This document shows, piece after piece, positions 1-8,500 of a stretch of DNA of 64,000 nucleotides. The stretch comes from Streptomyces toyocaensis (GTDB taxonomy: Bacteria > Actinomycetota > Actinomycetes > Streptomycetales > Streptomycetaceae), in the NCBI RefSeq assembly GCF_000725125.1, contig NZ_JFCB01000013.1, positions 1 through 64,000 on the forward strand, read 5' to 3'. Within the stretch, counting starts at the first letter, position 1; every line of letters starts with the position of its first letter. Made by a program: the position numbers and the translations under genes. The notes under the pieces are model-generated. The model searched no databases. It had not been told where the DNA came from and saw only the letters and a list, made by a program, of their open reading frames with translations.

Positions 1-1064
1 GCCTGCGGGACGTGCTCCTCGGCGACACCCGCAAACGGCGATGCGGTGGGCGGCCCGCCGTAACCCGCCGGCGCGGGCGGCGGCGGCATCCGGCCGGCCA
101 CGGGAGCGGTCCCCACCATGGAGGCCGCGGCGGTGCCGCCCGGCCGAGGGCCCGCCGCGTCGTAACCGGCGAAGAGACCGGCCAGTCCCGCCGGATGCTC
201 ACGCCAGCCCGGCGGAGCGGGGGCGGGCTGGCTGCGTCCGATACGGACGGAGCGGAGGCGGGGCAGCTCGGTGCGACGGCGCAGGTCGGCGGTGGCCAGG
301 GCGATGCGCACCCCGGTCCAGTCCTCACCCGTGCGCTGGGCGACCGAGGCCCGCAGCAACAGGCGCCCGTCCTGGTCCCCCTGACGGTGCGCGAGACGGT
401 AGGCGGGCACCCACACGGCGCCGGGCACCCCGTACTCCACCTCCACCCCGACCTCGGCGCCGTGCGCACCGTCGAGTGTCAGGACCGCACAGACCGAGGT
501 GGCCACGTGCGCTTCCGGCGCGTCGGTGGAGGCACGGGCGTGCCTGTCCACCGCCACGGTGAGTTCGTGCTCGACCCGGCGCAGCTCCTCCTCCAGTTCG
601 CGGAGCCTGCCGTGCAACCCGGTCAGGCGCTCGTCGACGAAATCGGCCAGGTCCAGCCACGCGTCGACCGGAGTGCGACGATGCGGGTCGTCCTTCCTGC
701 GGGCCGGAGGCACCGGACGCAGCGCACCGATCTCCTCGATCAGGGTGAGCTGCCGGTCCCGGCGGCCCCGCGCCGCGTCGCAGTCGTCGCGCAACCGCTC
801 CACTTCCCGCAGCAACTCGCCTGCCCGGTCGGAGTCCTGCGGCTCGGCCCCGACCTCCACCCGGGCCTCGGTGACGCGCACTCCGGAGACATCGACGACG
901 CGCGCCCGCAACGAGTCCGCGTCCAGCGAGCGGGGCAGTCCCGCCACCCGCACCCGACCGTCCGCGGGCACCGGGCCCCGGGCCACGCGGCGGCACAGCG
1001 CGCCCTGCGCGTACACCACCACCGAATCGAGAACCGACGCCCACCTCGGAGCCGCCCCAGCCAT
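1..1064 (-). CDS. MuiA-like protein (DUF4140/DUF4139), 5' part, runs off window
   Basis: An open minus-strand frame begins at an ATG (1062-1064) behind a GGGGGGAG ribosome site and stays open to base 3, giving about 354 residues; the 3' end lies outside the window. The start MAGAAPRWASVLDSVVVYAQG is the edge-strand opening typical of DUF4140. Residues 90-170 are charged and heptad-like (LREVERLRDD, LRELEEELRRVEHEL), a coiled coil. From about residue 190 a DUF4139 beta domain follows (EVEYGVPGAVWVPAYRL), then a Pro/Gly-rich loop near the window edge. The domain order matches the mucoidy inhibitor A family, whose biochemical role is unknown. The product looks cytoplasmic, with no signal peptide. 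Confidence 0.8.
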   Translation of the reverse strand, partial: MAGAAPRWASVLDSVVVYAQGALCRRVARGPVPADGRVRVAGLPRSLDADSLRARVVDVSGVRVTEARVEVGAEPQDSDRAGELLREVERLRDDCDAARGRRDRQLTLIEEIGALRPVPPARRKDDPHRRTPVDAWLDLADFVDERLTGLHGRLRELEEELRRVEHELTVAVDRHARASTDAPEAHVATSVCAVLTLDGAHGAEVGVEVEYGVPGAVWVPAYRLAHRQGDQDGRLLLRASVAQRTGEDWTGVRIALATADLRRRTELPRLRSVRIGRSQPAPAPPGWREHPAGLAGLFAGYDAAGPRPGGTAAASMVGTAPVAGRMPPPPAPAGYGGPPTASPFAGVAEEHVPQ

Positions 1065-1323
1065 CCTGTGCTCCCCCCAGCCGTGCCCGTGCCGAGGGAA
1101 GCCTACGCGGTACCGTGCCGTGTCGCCCCGCTGATCCGCTGTCCGGGCCGGAGGAGTCGGCGGCCGCCGGTCCGCAGCCTCTGGACGATGTGCGCACCTC
1201 ACCCGGCGCGTTCGTCGACAGAGTCGCCCGGCTCGGTACCGCGGACCTGGTCGTCGTCGCGGGGCAGGCCAGTGACCGACGGCGGTCCGACGGAGCGCCC
1301 CGCGCCGGTCGGCCGCGGTCGTC

Positions 1324-2307
1324 TCACCGGATCAGGCACCAGTAGCCGCCGTGACTCCCGATGCCGATGCGCTCGTCCCGCGGAACCAGAGCGGGGTCCG
1401 GCCGGCCGACGGCCGCCAGGGAGCAGGCGGGGTCACCCACCGTCCCCTCGGCGGCCATGCGCCGCGCGGCGGCCACCGCTGCCGGAGAGGTGTACCAGGT
1501 GGTGGTCACCGGCTTGTGCGCGCCGGTCGTCGGTGCGGGCGTCGGGTGCTTCCGGTGGGGGGACGCCGGTACGGACGTCGCGGCGGGCGGGGTCGGCGTG
1601 AACGTCGCGGTCGGCGGGGTCGGCGGGGTCGGCGGGGTCGGCGTGAACGTCGCGGTCGGCGGGGTCGGCATGAACGGCGCGCTCGGCTTCGGGGCGGGCG
1701 TCAGGGTGGGGGGCGGCGGTACGGGCGTGGTGGGCCGCGGTCGCGTCGTCGGCGACCGTTCCGGTTCCGGACGCGCGGGCGGGGCCGGGGGCACGGGCGC
1801 CGTGGGCCGCGCCGAAGGCTCGTGCCCGGGGGATCGCGCCGGTGGCGGTGCCGACGAGGACGTCGTCCGCGGGGCCTGGACGCCCGGGCCGCCGGTCGCG
1901 GTCGCACGGGGCCCGGTCTCCCGGCCGGACGGTGCCGAGCGGGTGGCCGGCCTCTCGCCCGGAACCCCCGCTTCGGTGGCCGCCGGCCGTCGGCTCTCCG
2001 GCTCGGGTCGCGTCGTGGGCCGCAGGCCCGGCGGGACCGTCTCCCGGGGGCGGGACGTCGCCGGTGGGGAGGGCGGCGTCCGGGTGGGTGTCCCCGGCGA
2101 GGTGCTCGGCAGGCCTGTCCCGAACGTCCAGGACGGAAGTGGGTCCAGGGTGGGAAGGGCCAGGTCGGTCGGGTTCGAGGGCGTGGGGCGGGGAGTGCCG
2201 CCGTCCTGCGCGACCAACGCCCACACGCCGAGGCCGCCGAGGACGAGCAGGGCGGCGCCTCCTGCGATCCACGGGGTACGTCGGGGCGGGCGTCGGTGAC
2301 GGTTCAT
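1324..2307 (-). CDS. membrane-anchored Pro/Thr-rich protein, function unknown
   Basis: The 327-aa product has a basic N-terminus, one membrane segment (about residues 13-34, GGAALLVLGGLGVWALV), then some 230 residues very rich in Pro, Thr, Ser and Ala with near-perfect PTPPTATFTPTPP repeats. A short ordered tail follows (TWYTSPAAVAAARRMAAEGT to SHGGYWCLIR). This is the build of a cell-wall-spanning stalk carrying a small extracellular C-terminal module. The tail has two cysteines (DPACSLA, GYWCLIR) that could pair. I do not recognise the tail family. The 33-bp-scale DNA repeats at about 1590-1680 encode the PTPPTATFT units and could vary in copy number. It lies upstream of the MuiA-like gene on the same strand, 259 bp away, so probably a separate unit. 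Confidence 0.7.
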   Translation of the reverse strand: MNRHRRPPRRTPWIAGGAALLVLGGLGVWALVAQDGGTPRPTPSNPTDLALPTLDPLPSWTFGTGLPSTSPGTPTRTPPSPPATSRPRETVPPGLRPTTRPEPESRRPAATEAGVPGERPATRSAPSGRETGPRATATGGPGVQAPRTTSSSAPPPARSPGHEPSARPTAPVPPAPPARPEPERSPTTRPRPTTPVPPPPTLTPAPKPSAPFMPTPPTATFTPTPPTPPTPPTATFTPTPPAATSVPASPHRKHPTPAPTTGAHKPVTTTWYTSPAAVAAARRMAAEGTVGDPACSLAAVGRPDPALVPRDERIGIGSHGGYWCLIR

Positions 2308-2512
2308 GGTCCTACTGTCCTATGCGACCTGGCGAGGCGCCTGCCGCGTCGGCTGGACGTTGTGCTGTTCGCCCGCTTGTACCGCCGTCCGGGTGAGGCC
2401 CCTGGTCTGCGGCAGTCGGCCCCGCACCGTCGGTCCGGGCCGGCCGAGGTTCCGGCGACGACGGGGTGCCTCCGTCCGGAGAGCACCCCGTTCCGGCCGA
2501 CACCGTCCTCGG

Positions 2513-2926
2513 TCAGTCGTTGACTTCCCTGTCGAAGTCCTCGGCGCACGCGTCCCGTTCGCTCCGCGTCTCGGCCTGCTGGACACAGTCGTCGAAGTTC
2601 TTGAACTCGTCCGAGTTGAGGATCGACGCGCCGACCGCGATGATCACGGTGGTGGCGATCAACGCCAGCCCGCCGAGCACCGCGCCGACGATCGACATCG
2701 TGCCGTGCGGGGCTCTGCCGCCCCGCGCCTTGCGGGCGCCGATGATGCCGAAGACCAGAGCCAGCAGCCCGAGCAGGAATCCACCGAACACGGTCCAGAA
2801 GAGGACGACCGCCAGCACGCCCAGAACCAGTGCGGCGATCGCCAGACCGTTGCCCCGACTCACGCCCGTGTCACGCTGCGTCTGCGTGGAGTCCGTGCGC
2901 GTCGGGGGGTGTTCCGGGAAGGACAT
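2513..2926 (-). CDS. DUF4190 domain small membrane protein
   Basis: Starting at the ATG 2924-2926 (MSFPEHPPTRTDS) gives 137 aa; a longer frame to 2956 is possible but adds nothing family-like. After a polar N-terminus come two membrane segments, about residues 18-52 (GLAIAALVLGVLAVVLFWTVFGG) and 66-92. The connecting GIIGARKARGG with Gly-rich helices is the DUF4190 pattern. The short acidic tail has two Cys (DDCVQQAETRSERDACAED). Function is unknown; such proteins are common in actinobacteria. It is a stand-alone minus-strand gene 205 bp upstream of the Pro-rich protein gene. Confidence 0.8.
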   Translation of the reverse strand: MSFPEHPPTRTDSTQTQRDTGVSRGNGLAIAALVLGVLAVVLFWTVFGGFLLGLLALVFGIIGARKARGGRAPHGTMSIVGAVLGGLALIATTVIIAVGASILNSDEFKNFDDCVQQAETRSERDACAEDFDREVND

Positions 2927-3173
2927 GTCATCACACTCATCTCTGCTTCGGTCCAAGTGAGTTGCCGTACCTGCCGGTTGCCCTCATACCGGTGGCGAAT
3001 GCCTGTGGGCCCGGCACGGGACGTTCACGGGGCGCTCACGGGACGTCAGCGGGCCGGCGCTCCGAGAGCACGCGGTGCGGCGCCGTCATGTCGTCGGCGC
3101 CGGCCGTGACGAGCACGGTCGCCGGTCCGTGGGCCGGATCCCCGGTGGTCGGCCTGCCCCGTCCGTGTCCGGG

Positions 3174-3638
3174 TCAGCGGGCCTCCCCGGAGGCGGGCCG
3201 GGCGGGGTGCGGTGCTGTACGGCCGGTGGCGGTGTCACCGCGGCGCAGCAGGCCCGGCAGGGCCAGGGCGCCCGGCCCGAAGAACACCAGGAGGAGGAAA
3301 CCCCAGCAGAACAGTGCCGGGGCGAGGCCGCCGTTCTGCAGCGGGAAGAGACCGTCCTTCTGGTGTTCGGTGAAGTAGGCGAACGCCATGGCTCCCGAGC
3401 TGAGGAACGCCGCGCTTCGGGTGGCGACTCCGAGGAGGACGAGAGCACCGCAGACGAGCTCGATCAGGCCCGCGTACCAGAACGGCCAGTCACCGGTGGG
3501 GCCGGCCTTCCTGCCGAGCACACCGAAGACCGTGGCGGCGCCCTCACTGGTGAACAACACGCCGAGGACGATCCGGAACAGGCCCAGAACGAGAGGCTGG
3601 TGGTCGCAGAGCCGGTCGGTCAGGCGTCTGGTGCTCAT
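3174..3638 (-). CDS. DoxX family membrane protein
   Basis: The start at 3636-3638 (MSTRRLTDRLCDHQPLVLGL) is fixed by an AAGGAG site 9 bases upstream; the frame could extend to 3707 but lacks family similarity there. The product is 154 aa with four membrane helices. The DoxX hallmark regions are LFRIVLGVLFTSEGAATVFG, YAGLIELVCGALVLLG, AMAFAYFTEHQ and LFCWGFLLLVFFGPG. DoxX-family members have been linked to thiosulfate or quinol oxidation and to redox homeostasis, but many have no known substrate. The neighbours do not narrow it further. Confidence 0.88.
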   Translation of the reverse strand: MSTRRLTDRLCDHQPLVLGLFRIVLGVLFTSEGAATVFGVLGRKAGPTGDWPFWYAGLIELVCGALVLLGVATRSAAFLSSGAMAFAYFTEHQKDGLFPLQNGGLAPALFCWGFLLLVFFGPGALALPGLLRRGDTATGRTAPHPARPASGEAR

Positions 3639-3885
3639 CGCTGCGTACTCCTTGCACGGGTCGGTGCGGCGCGGGCGTGCGCCCGTCCGCACCTCTTTTA
3701 CGTGCACGGTGTGCCGGCGGTTCAGCCGGTCCTGCGTTCACCGGCTCGACCCGGTGGGCCGGGCGTCCGGCCACACCGAACGCAGTGCCCCGCACGTCGT
3801 AATCCGGTCGTGTCCCGCAGCCGTGAGCGGTTAGTTTCCGGTGCAGTCCGGCGAGGGACCGGGCGCGACCGCGAAGGAGCCAGGC

Positions 3886-4602
3886 ATGGAGATCGAGGGC
3901 GTGCGAACCGACCGGCTGGGCCTGCTGCTGGACCAGTTCGACCAGGCGCGGGAGATGGCGCGGGTCCGCCTGGCAGGACTGGGCGACGACGAGTACCTGT
4001 GGGAGCCGGTGCCCGGCTGCTGGTCGATCCGGCGCCGGGACGAGGCGGTCACACCCAGGGCGTTCGGGCCGGGGGAATGGGTGCTCGACAAGGGCGCCCC
4101 GGACATCCCGGCGAGCGAGTACGCGGAGGTCGTCCGGCAGGCCGCCGACGGCATGACGGTCGCCAAGATCGCCGATGACTGGAGCGTCGGTGTCGAGCGG
4201 GTCGAGCAGGTCCTCGCCCACACAGGGCCGCCTGAGCCGGACACCTCGCCGGTCGCCACCATCGCGTGGCGGCTGGGGCATGTGCACTCCAACTTCGAGG
4301 GCCAATGGGAGTGGACCTTCGGCGAGCGGAAGGACCCCGGCCTGTTGGTCGACTTCACCCCCTCCGCCGCCCTGGCACTCGAGCGGTTCTGGGCGTCGAT
4401 CGACCGCTGGCGGGACAGCGTCGCCTCCGTCACCGAGGAGCAGCTCGACACGGTCGGCTTCTCGCGGTACCCGCACAGCAACGACGCGGAGTGCCCCTAC
4501 GTGACCGTACTGGCGGGGGCCAACCTCGAGTTCATCCACCACATGGCCGAGACGGCGCTGCTCCGCGACCTGTGGCGGACCCGCTTCACGACGTCCGGGT
4601 AG
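3886..4602 (+). CDS. DinB-family putative metal-dependent protein
   Basis: ATG 3886 follows GAAGGAG, giving 238 aa; an upstream GTG at 3841 in frame lacks a ribosome site. The four-helix DinB pattern is visible: an N-terminal LLLDQFDQAREMARVRLAGL helix, WEPVPGCWSIRR, then GHVHSNFEGQWEWTFGERKDPGL and a C-terminal VLAGANLEFIHHMAETALLRDL. Histidines in the GHVHSN and EFIHHMAE helices are the likely metal ligands, as in DinB/YfiT proteins, which often act as thiol transferases (mycothiol or bacillithiol S-transferases). A roughly 60-residue segment between the first helices (EYAEVVRQAADGMTVAKIADD) resembles a small HTH-like insertion. Just beyond it on the other strand is the tail of another DinB gene. 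Confidence 0.8.
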   Translation: MEIEGVRTDRLGLLLDQFDQAREMARVRLAGLGDDEYLWEPVPGCWSIRRRDEAVTPRAFGPGEWVLDKGAPDIPASEYAEVVRQAADGMTVAKIADDWSVGVERVEQVLAHTGPPEPDTSPVATIAWRLGHVHSNFEGQWEWTFGERKDPGLLVDFTPSAALALERFWASIDRWRDSVASVTEEQLDTVGFSRYPHSNDAECPYVTVLAGANLEFIHHMAETALLRDLWRTRFTTSG

Positions 4603-4659
4603 GCGTTCCGGGACCTCCGTACCCCACCCCGCCGTGGACGGTCCCCGTCGCACCGGTCG

Positions 4660-4755
4660 TCAGCGACCGGTCGTGCCGTCGACGAGCTCGCGGAGGATGT
4701 CCGCGTGGCCGGCGTGGCGCCCGCTCTCCTCGATCACGTGCGTGAGGGAGGTCGC
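4660..4755 (-). pseudogene. C-terminal remnant of a DinB/DUF664 gene
   Basis: Read on the minus strand up to the stop at 4660-4662, about 30 codons give TSLTHVIEESGRHAGHADIL followed by RELVDGTTGR. This is the conserved last helix of DUF664/DinB proteins; compare [18 protein letters not shown] in the intact gene at 47226-47753. There is no start or upstream domain: further upstream the frame is unrelated sequence and then the STAS gene. It looks like the leftover tail of a deleted gene. Confidence 0.6.
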
Positions 4756-4821
4756 ACCGGCGGTGAGTCCGGGTCGGCCGGATGTCACGGCGCCGCCCGA
4801 CCCGGGCGGCGCCGTTCGGCG

Positions 4822-5184
4822 TCATCCGCGCCGGAGAGCTTCGATGGCTTCCTCGGTGGTGGGGTGGAAGGTGAACACCTGGTCGAGGCCGACCACCTGG
4901 AAGACCCGCATCTGGTCCGCGCTGACCCCCGCCAGGCCGAGGGGTGAGCCGGTGGCCTGTGCCCTCTGGTAGGCGGTGATGAGCGCCGTGATGCCCGTGG
5001 AGTCGCAGTAGGTCAGGCCGGACAGGTCGAGCACCACCCCCTCGTCGCCGAACGGTGCGTCGTTGACTGCCTCGGACAGGTAGTGGGCGGTGTGGTGGTC
5101 GAGCTCTCCGACCACCTCCACGACATAAGGGCCCGACGGAATCCGGCGCGGCGTGACGGAGCAGATTTCGTCCGAGTCGGTCAC
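4822..5184 (-). CDS. STAS-domain anti-anti-sigma factor
   Basis: The 120-aa product is a single STAS domain like RsbV/SpoIIAA. It contains VVEVVGELDHHTAHYLSEAV, then the phosphorylation loop LSGLTYCDSTGITALI, whose serine in DSTG would be phosphorylated by an RsbW-type kinase and dephosphorylated by a PP2C phosphatase. In the unphosphorylated state such proteins bind anti-sigma kinases and free their sigma factor. It is transcribed away from the giant hybrid sensor gene (5589) across a 404-bp intergenic region, so the two probably belong to one partner-switching module. No sigma factor is adjacent. Confidence 0.9.
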   Translation of the reverse strand: MTDSDEICSVTPRRIPSGPYVVEVVGELDHHTAHYLSEAVNDAPFGDEGVVLDLSGLTYCDSTGITALITAYQRAQATGSPLGLAGVSADQMRVFQVVGLDQVFTFHPTTEEAIEALRRG

Positions 5185-5588
5185 GGGTTCTCCTTGGTGC
5201 GGTTCTCGAGGTGGTGAGCGGGTGCGGGCCGGGCGAGGCCGTGAAGCGGGTGGGGCCGGTCACGCCGAGTGCCGAGCCGTCGGCGGCACGTTCCCCGGTG
5301 AGCGCGTCGGTGTGTCCCTGCGACGCCTGCCGTCATCGTGGTCCCGATCCTAGATTCTGCTGCCTCTCCGTCCGAGCCTGCCCCACCGATTGGCTTATCC
5401 TACGAACTCGTGGCAATCGGCCGTGCATCTCATGGGCGTCACGGAAATCGTGACACATGGTGACTTCTGCTCTTTTCCGGGTACCGGCTGGTGGTCGGTC
5501 GTAACGCGTGACAGGGGTCGAGGCGGAGTCGTCCTGACCGGGACCTGATCGACGCGGTGGCCCCGAGTGCGTGAGGAAAGGGTGTCGA
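5185..5588. other. intergenic region between divergent signalling genes
   Basis: This 404-bp non-coding stretch serves the STAS gene (minus) and the hybrid sensor gene (plus). It includes a lower-GC part at about 5340-5470. TAGGAT-like -10 hexamers read on the minus strand at about 5350 and 5400, and there is an inverted repeat at 5438-5454. No open frame with convincing coding character was found. Confidence 0.5.
5438..5454. promoter_or_regulatory. inverted repeat, candidate operator
   Basis: GTCACG-GAAAT-CGTGAC is a perfect 6-bp inverted repeat around 5 bases, about 135 bp before the hybrid sensor start and 250 bp before the STAS start. The size suits a dimeric regulator. Nothing in the window identifies which one. 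Confidence 0.3.
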
Positions 5589-8500
5589 GTGGAGCGCTCG
5601 GATGGCGTTGGGCACGGGTCGGCGGCAGCGCCCGGTGCGGACGTTTTCGCCGTCGACGAGGAGATCGGCCGTGCTCTTGCCGGCGTGGAGTGGTCGGCGA
5701 CTCCGCTGGGCCCTCCGGACCAGTGGCCGCAGAGTCTGCGGACCGCGGTCAGCATCCTCCTGTCGTCCCGCTTCTCCATGTGGATGGCGTGGGGCCCGGA
5801 ACTGACGTTCTTCTGCAACGCCGCCTACCGGCGCGACACGCTAGGAGACAAGTACCCGTGGGCGCTGGGCCGGCCGGCGCGTGAGGTGTGGGCGGAGATC
5901 TGGGAGGACATCGCCCCGCGGATCGACACCGTGATGACCTCGGGGGAGGCGACCTGGGACGAGGGGCTGCTGCTCTTCCTGCAACGGTCCGGCTACACGG
6001 AGGAGACGTACCACACCTTCAGCTACAGCCCGCTGCGTGACGACTCCGGGGCGGTGGTCGGCATGCTGTGCGTGGTCAGCGAGGACACCAAGCGCGTCAT
6101 CGGCGAACGCCGGATGGCGACCCTGCGCGACCTCGGTTCCGACCCCAGCGTGGTCCGTACCGAACAGGAAGTGCTGGCGTTCGCCGACCAGCAGCTGGGC
6201 CGCAACGCGAAGGACCTGCCCTTCACGCTGACCTATCTGTTCCAGGCGGACGGCTCCGCGCGTCTGGCCGGCACCGCCGGGCTCTCCCCGGGACACCCGG
6301 CCGGACCCGCCACCCTGCCGGCCGGCGGTTCCGGTGTCTGGCCGGTGGCGACGCCGACGCACAGCGAGTCGGCCCTCGTCCCGCTCGACGGGCCCCCCTT
6401 CACGGACCTGCCGACCGGACACTGGCGGCAGCCACCCACTCACGCCCTGGTGCTGCCCCTGCTGCGCCAGGGCGACACGCCCTACGGGTTCCTGGTGGCA
6501 GGGCTGAACCGGTACCGGGCCCTGGACGACGCCCACCGCGGCTTCCTCACGCTGACCGCCGGCCATCTCGCGGCGGGTATCGCCAGCGCCCGCAGCTACG
6601 AGGAACAGCAGCGCCGGGCCGAGGAGCTGGCCGAGCTGGACCGGGCCAAGACCACCTTCTTCTCCAACATCAGCCACGAACTGCGCACCCCGCTCACCCT
6701 GATCGCGGGGCCCGTGGAGGAGCTGCGCACACAGCTGGCGGGGGCCGACGCCCGCGTGCGCGAGGAACTGGAGGTCATTCACCGCAACGGGCTGCGCCTG
6801 GGCAAGCTGGTCAACTCACTGCTGGACTTCTCCCGTATCGAGGCCGGCCGGATGCAGGCCCGCTATGAACCGGTCGACCTGTCCCGGACCACCGCCGACC
6901 TGGCCAGCGTCTTCCGCTCCGCCGTCGAGAAGGCGGGTCTGGACTTCCGCGTCGACTGCCCCCCGCTCCCCGCCCCGGTGTACATCGACCGCGGTATGTG
7001 GGAAAGGGTCATCCTGAACCTGCTGAGCAACGCGCTGAAGTTCACCTTCGAGGGCTCGATCGACGTCGTCGTCCGCGCCCGGGACGCGCACGCGCTCGTC
7101 ACCGTCTCCGACACGGGCATCGGCGTGTCCCAGAAGGAGATGCCCCGCCTGTTCGAGCGGTTCCACCGCATCGAGAACGCCCGGTCCCGTTCCAGCGAGG
7201 GCAGCGGCATCGGACTCGCTCTGATCAAGGAACTGATCGGGCTGCACGGAGGCACGATCACGGCGGACAGCACCGAGGGCGAGGGCACCACCTTCACCGT
7301 GCGCCTGCCGTTCGGCTCGGCGCACCTCCCCGCGGACGCCCTCGCGCCCCCCGGCGACGGCCGTGCGATGTCCTCCGCCGCCTCCTACGTCCAGGAGGCG
7401 CTGCGCTGGCTGCCGGACGAGTCCGCCGCTGAGGCACGCTCCGTGACGACGGTCGCCGACACCCCGGGCACCTCGGTCCGTGCCGTCCCCGCGCGCCTGC
7501 TGGTCGCCGACGACAACGCCGACATGCGCGAGTACCTCGCCCGCCTGCTGGACGGCGCGGGGTACCAGGTGGACACGGTGAGGGACGGCCTGGCGGCGTT
7601 GCAGGCGGTCCGCGCCGACGCCCCGGACCTCGTGATCAGCGACGTCATGATGCCCGGCCTCGACGGCCGCGGTCTCGTGGCGGCACTGCGGGCCGATCCG
7701 CGGACCGCGTCGGTGCCGGTGGTGCTGCTGTCCGCGCGGGCCGGGCAGGAGGCGTCCATCGAGGGGCTGCAGGCCGGTGCCGACGACTACCTGGTCAAAC
7801 CGTTCGCCGCGGCCGAACTGCTCGCCCGGGTACGGGCCAACGTCGAGCTGTCCCGTCTGCGTACGCACCAGGCGCGCTGGCGTACGGCGCTGGTCGACTC
7901 GATGCAGGAGGCCTTCTTCGTCTGCGACGAGGACGGCGCGGTCGTCGAGATCAACGCGGCCTTCACCGACATCCTCGGCTTCACCCCGGACGGCCTGCCC
8001 TACCGGCCGGTCCACCCGTGGTGGCCCGACGCCGTCACCGAGGCCGAGGCGCACCGCCAGGTCGAAGAGGCGTTCTCCCAGCTCCTCAACAACCCCAAGG
8101 GTTTCTACACCATCCCCGTCACCCACCGTGATGGCCATCGACTGTGGGTGACGGCCACGTTCAACCAGGCGCAGGACCCGGACACCGGGTGCCGGGTGAC
8201 GGTGGGTACCTTCCGTGACGTGACCGCCGAGCACTACGCCGTCCAGCGCAAGAGCGCCCAGGCTGCCCTGGGCATGCGGCTGACGCAGGCCACCAGCCTC
8301 ACGGAGGCCCTGGAGGGGGCCCTGGCGGAATTCAAGAGCCTCTGGCGCGCCGAACGGGTGCTCGCCGTCGTCTCGGCCCCCGACCGGCAACCGTCCGTGA
8401 CGGCGACCGATCCCGGGCTGCGGTGGGAGGACCTGCCCGCCGAGCGCCGCGACACGCTCACCGCGTGGCTCGGCCGGTCCGTCCTCACGCCCCTGGACGA

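Noticed and set aside
1115..1345. A 76-codon plus-strand frame containing GAFVDRVARLGTADLVVV
   Set aside because: It overlaps the end of the Pro-rich gene, lacks a ribosome site and matches nothing I know; it could be a remnant but is not supportable.
1590..1680. Short direct repeats that could be taken for a CRISPR or satellite array
   Set aside because: Units are contiguous, lack spacers, and encode the PTPPTATFT repeats of the Pro-rich protein.
3000..3173. Short minus-strand stretch reading VLVTAGADDMTAPHRVL near the DoxX gene end
   Set aside because: Too short, no start, and the match to a hydrolase-like tail is not specific enough to call.
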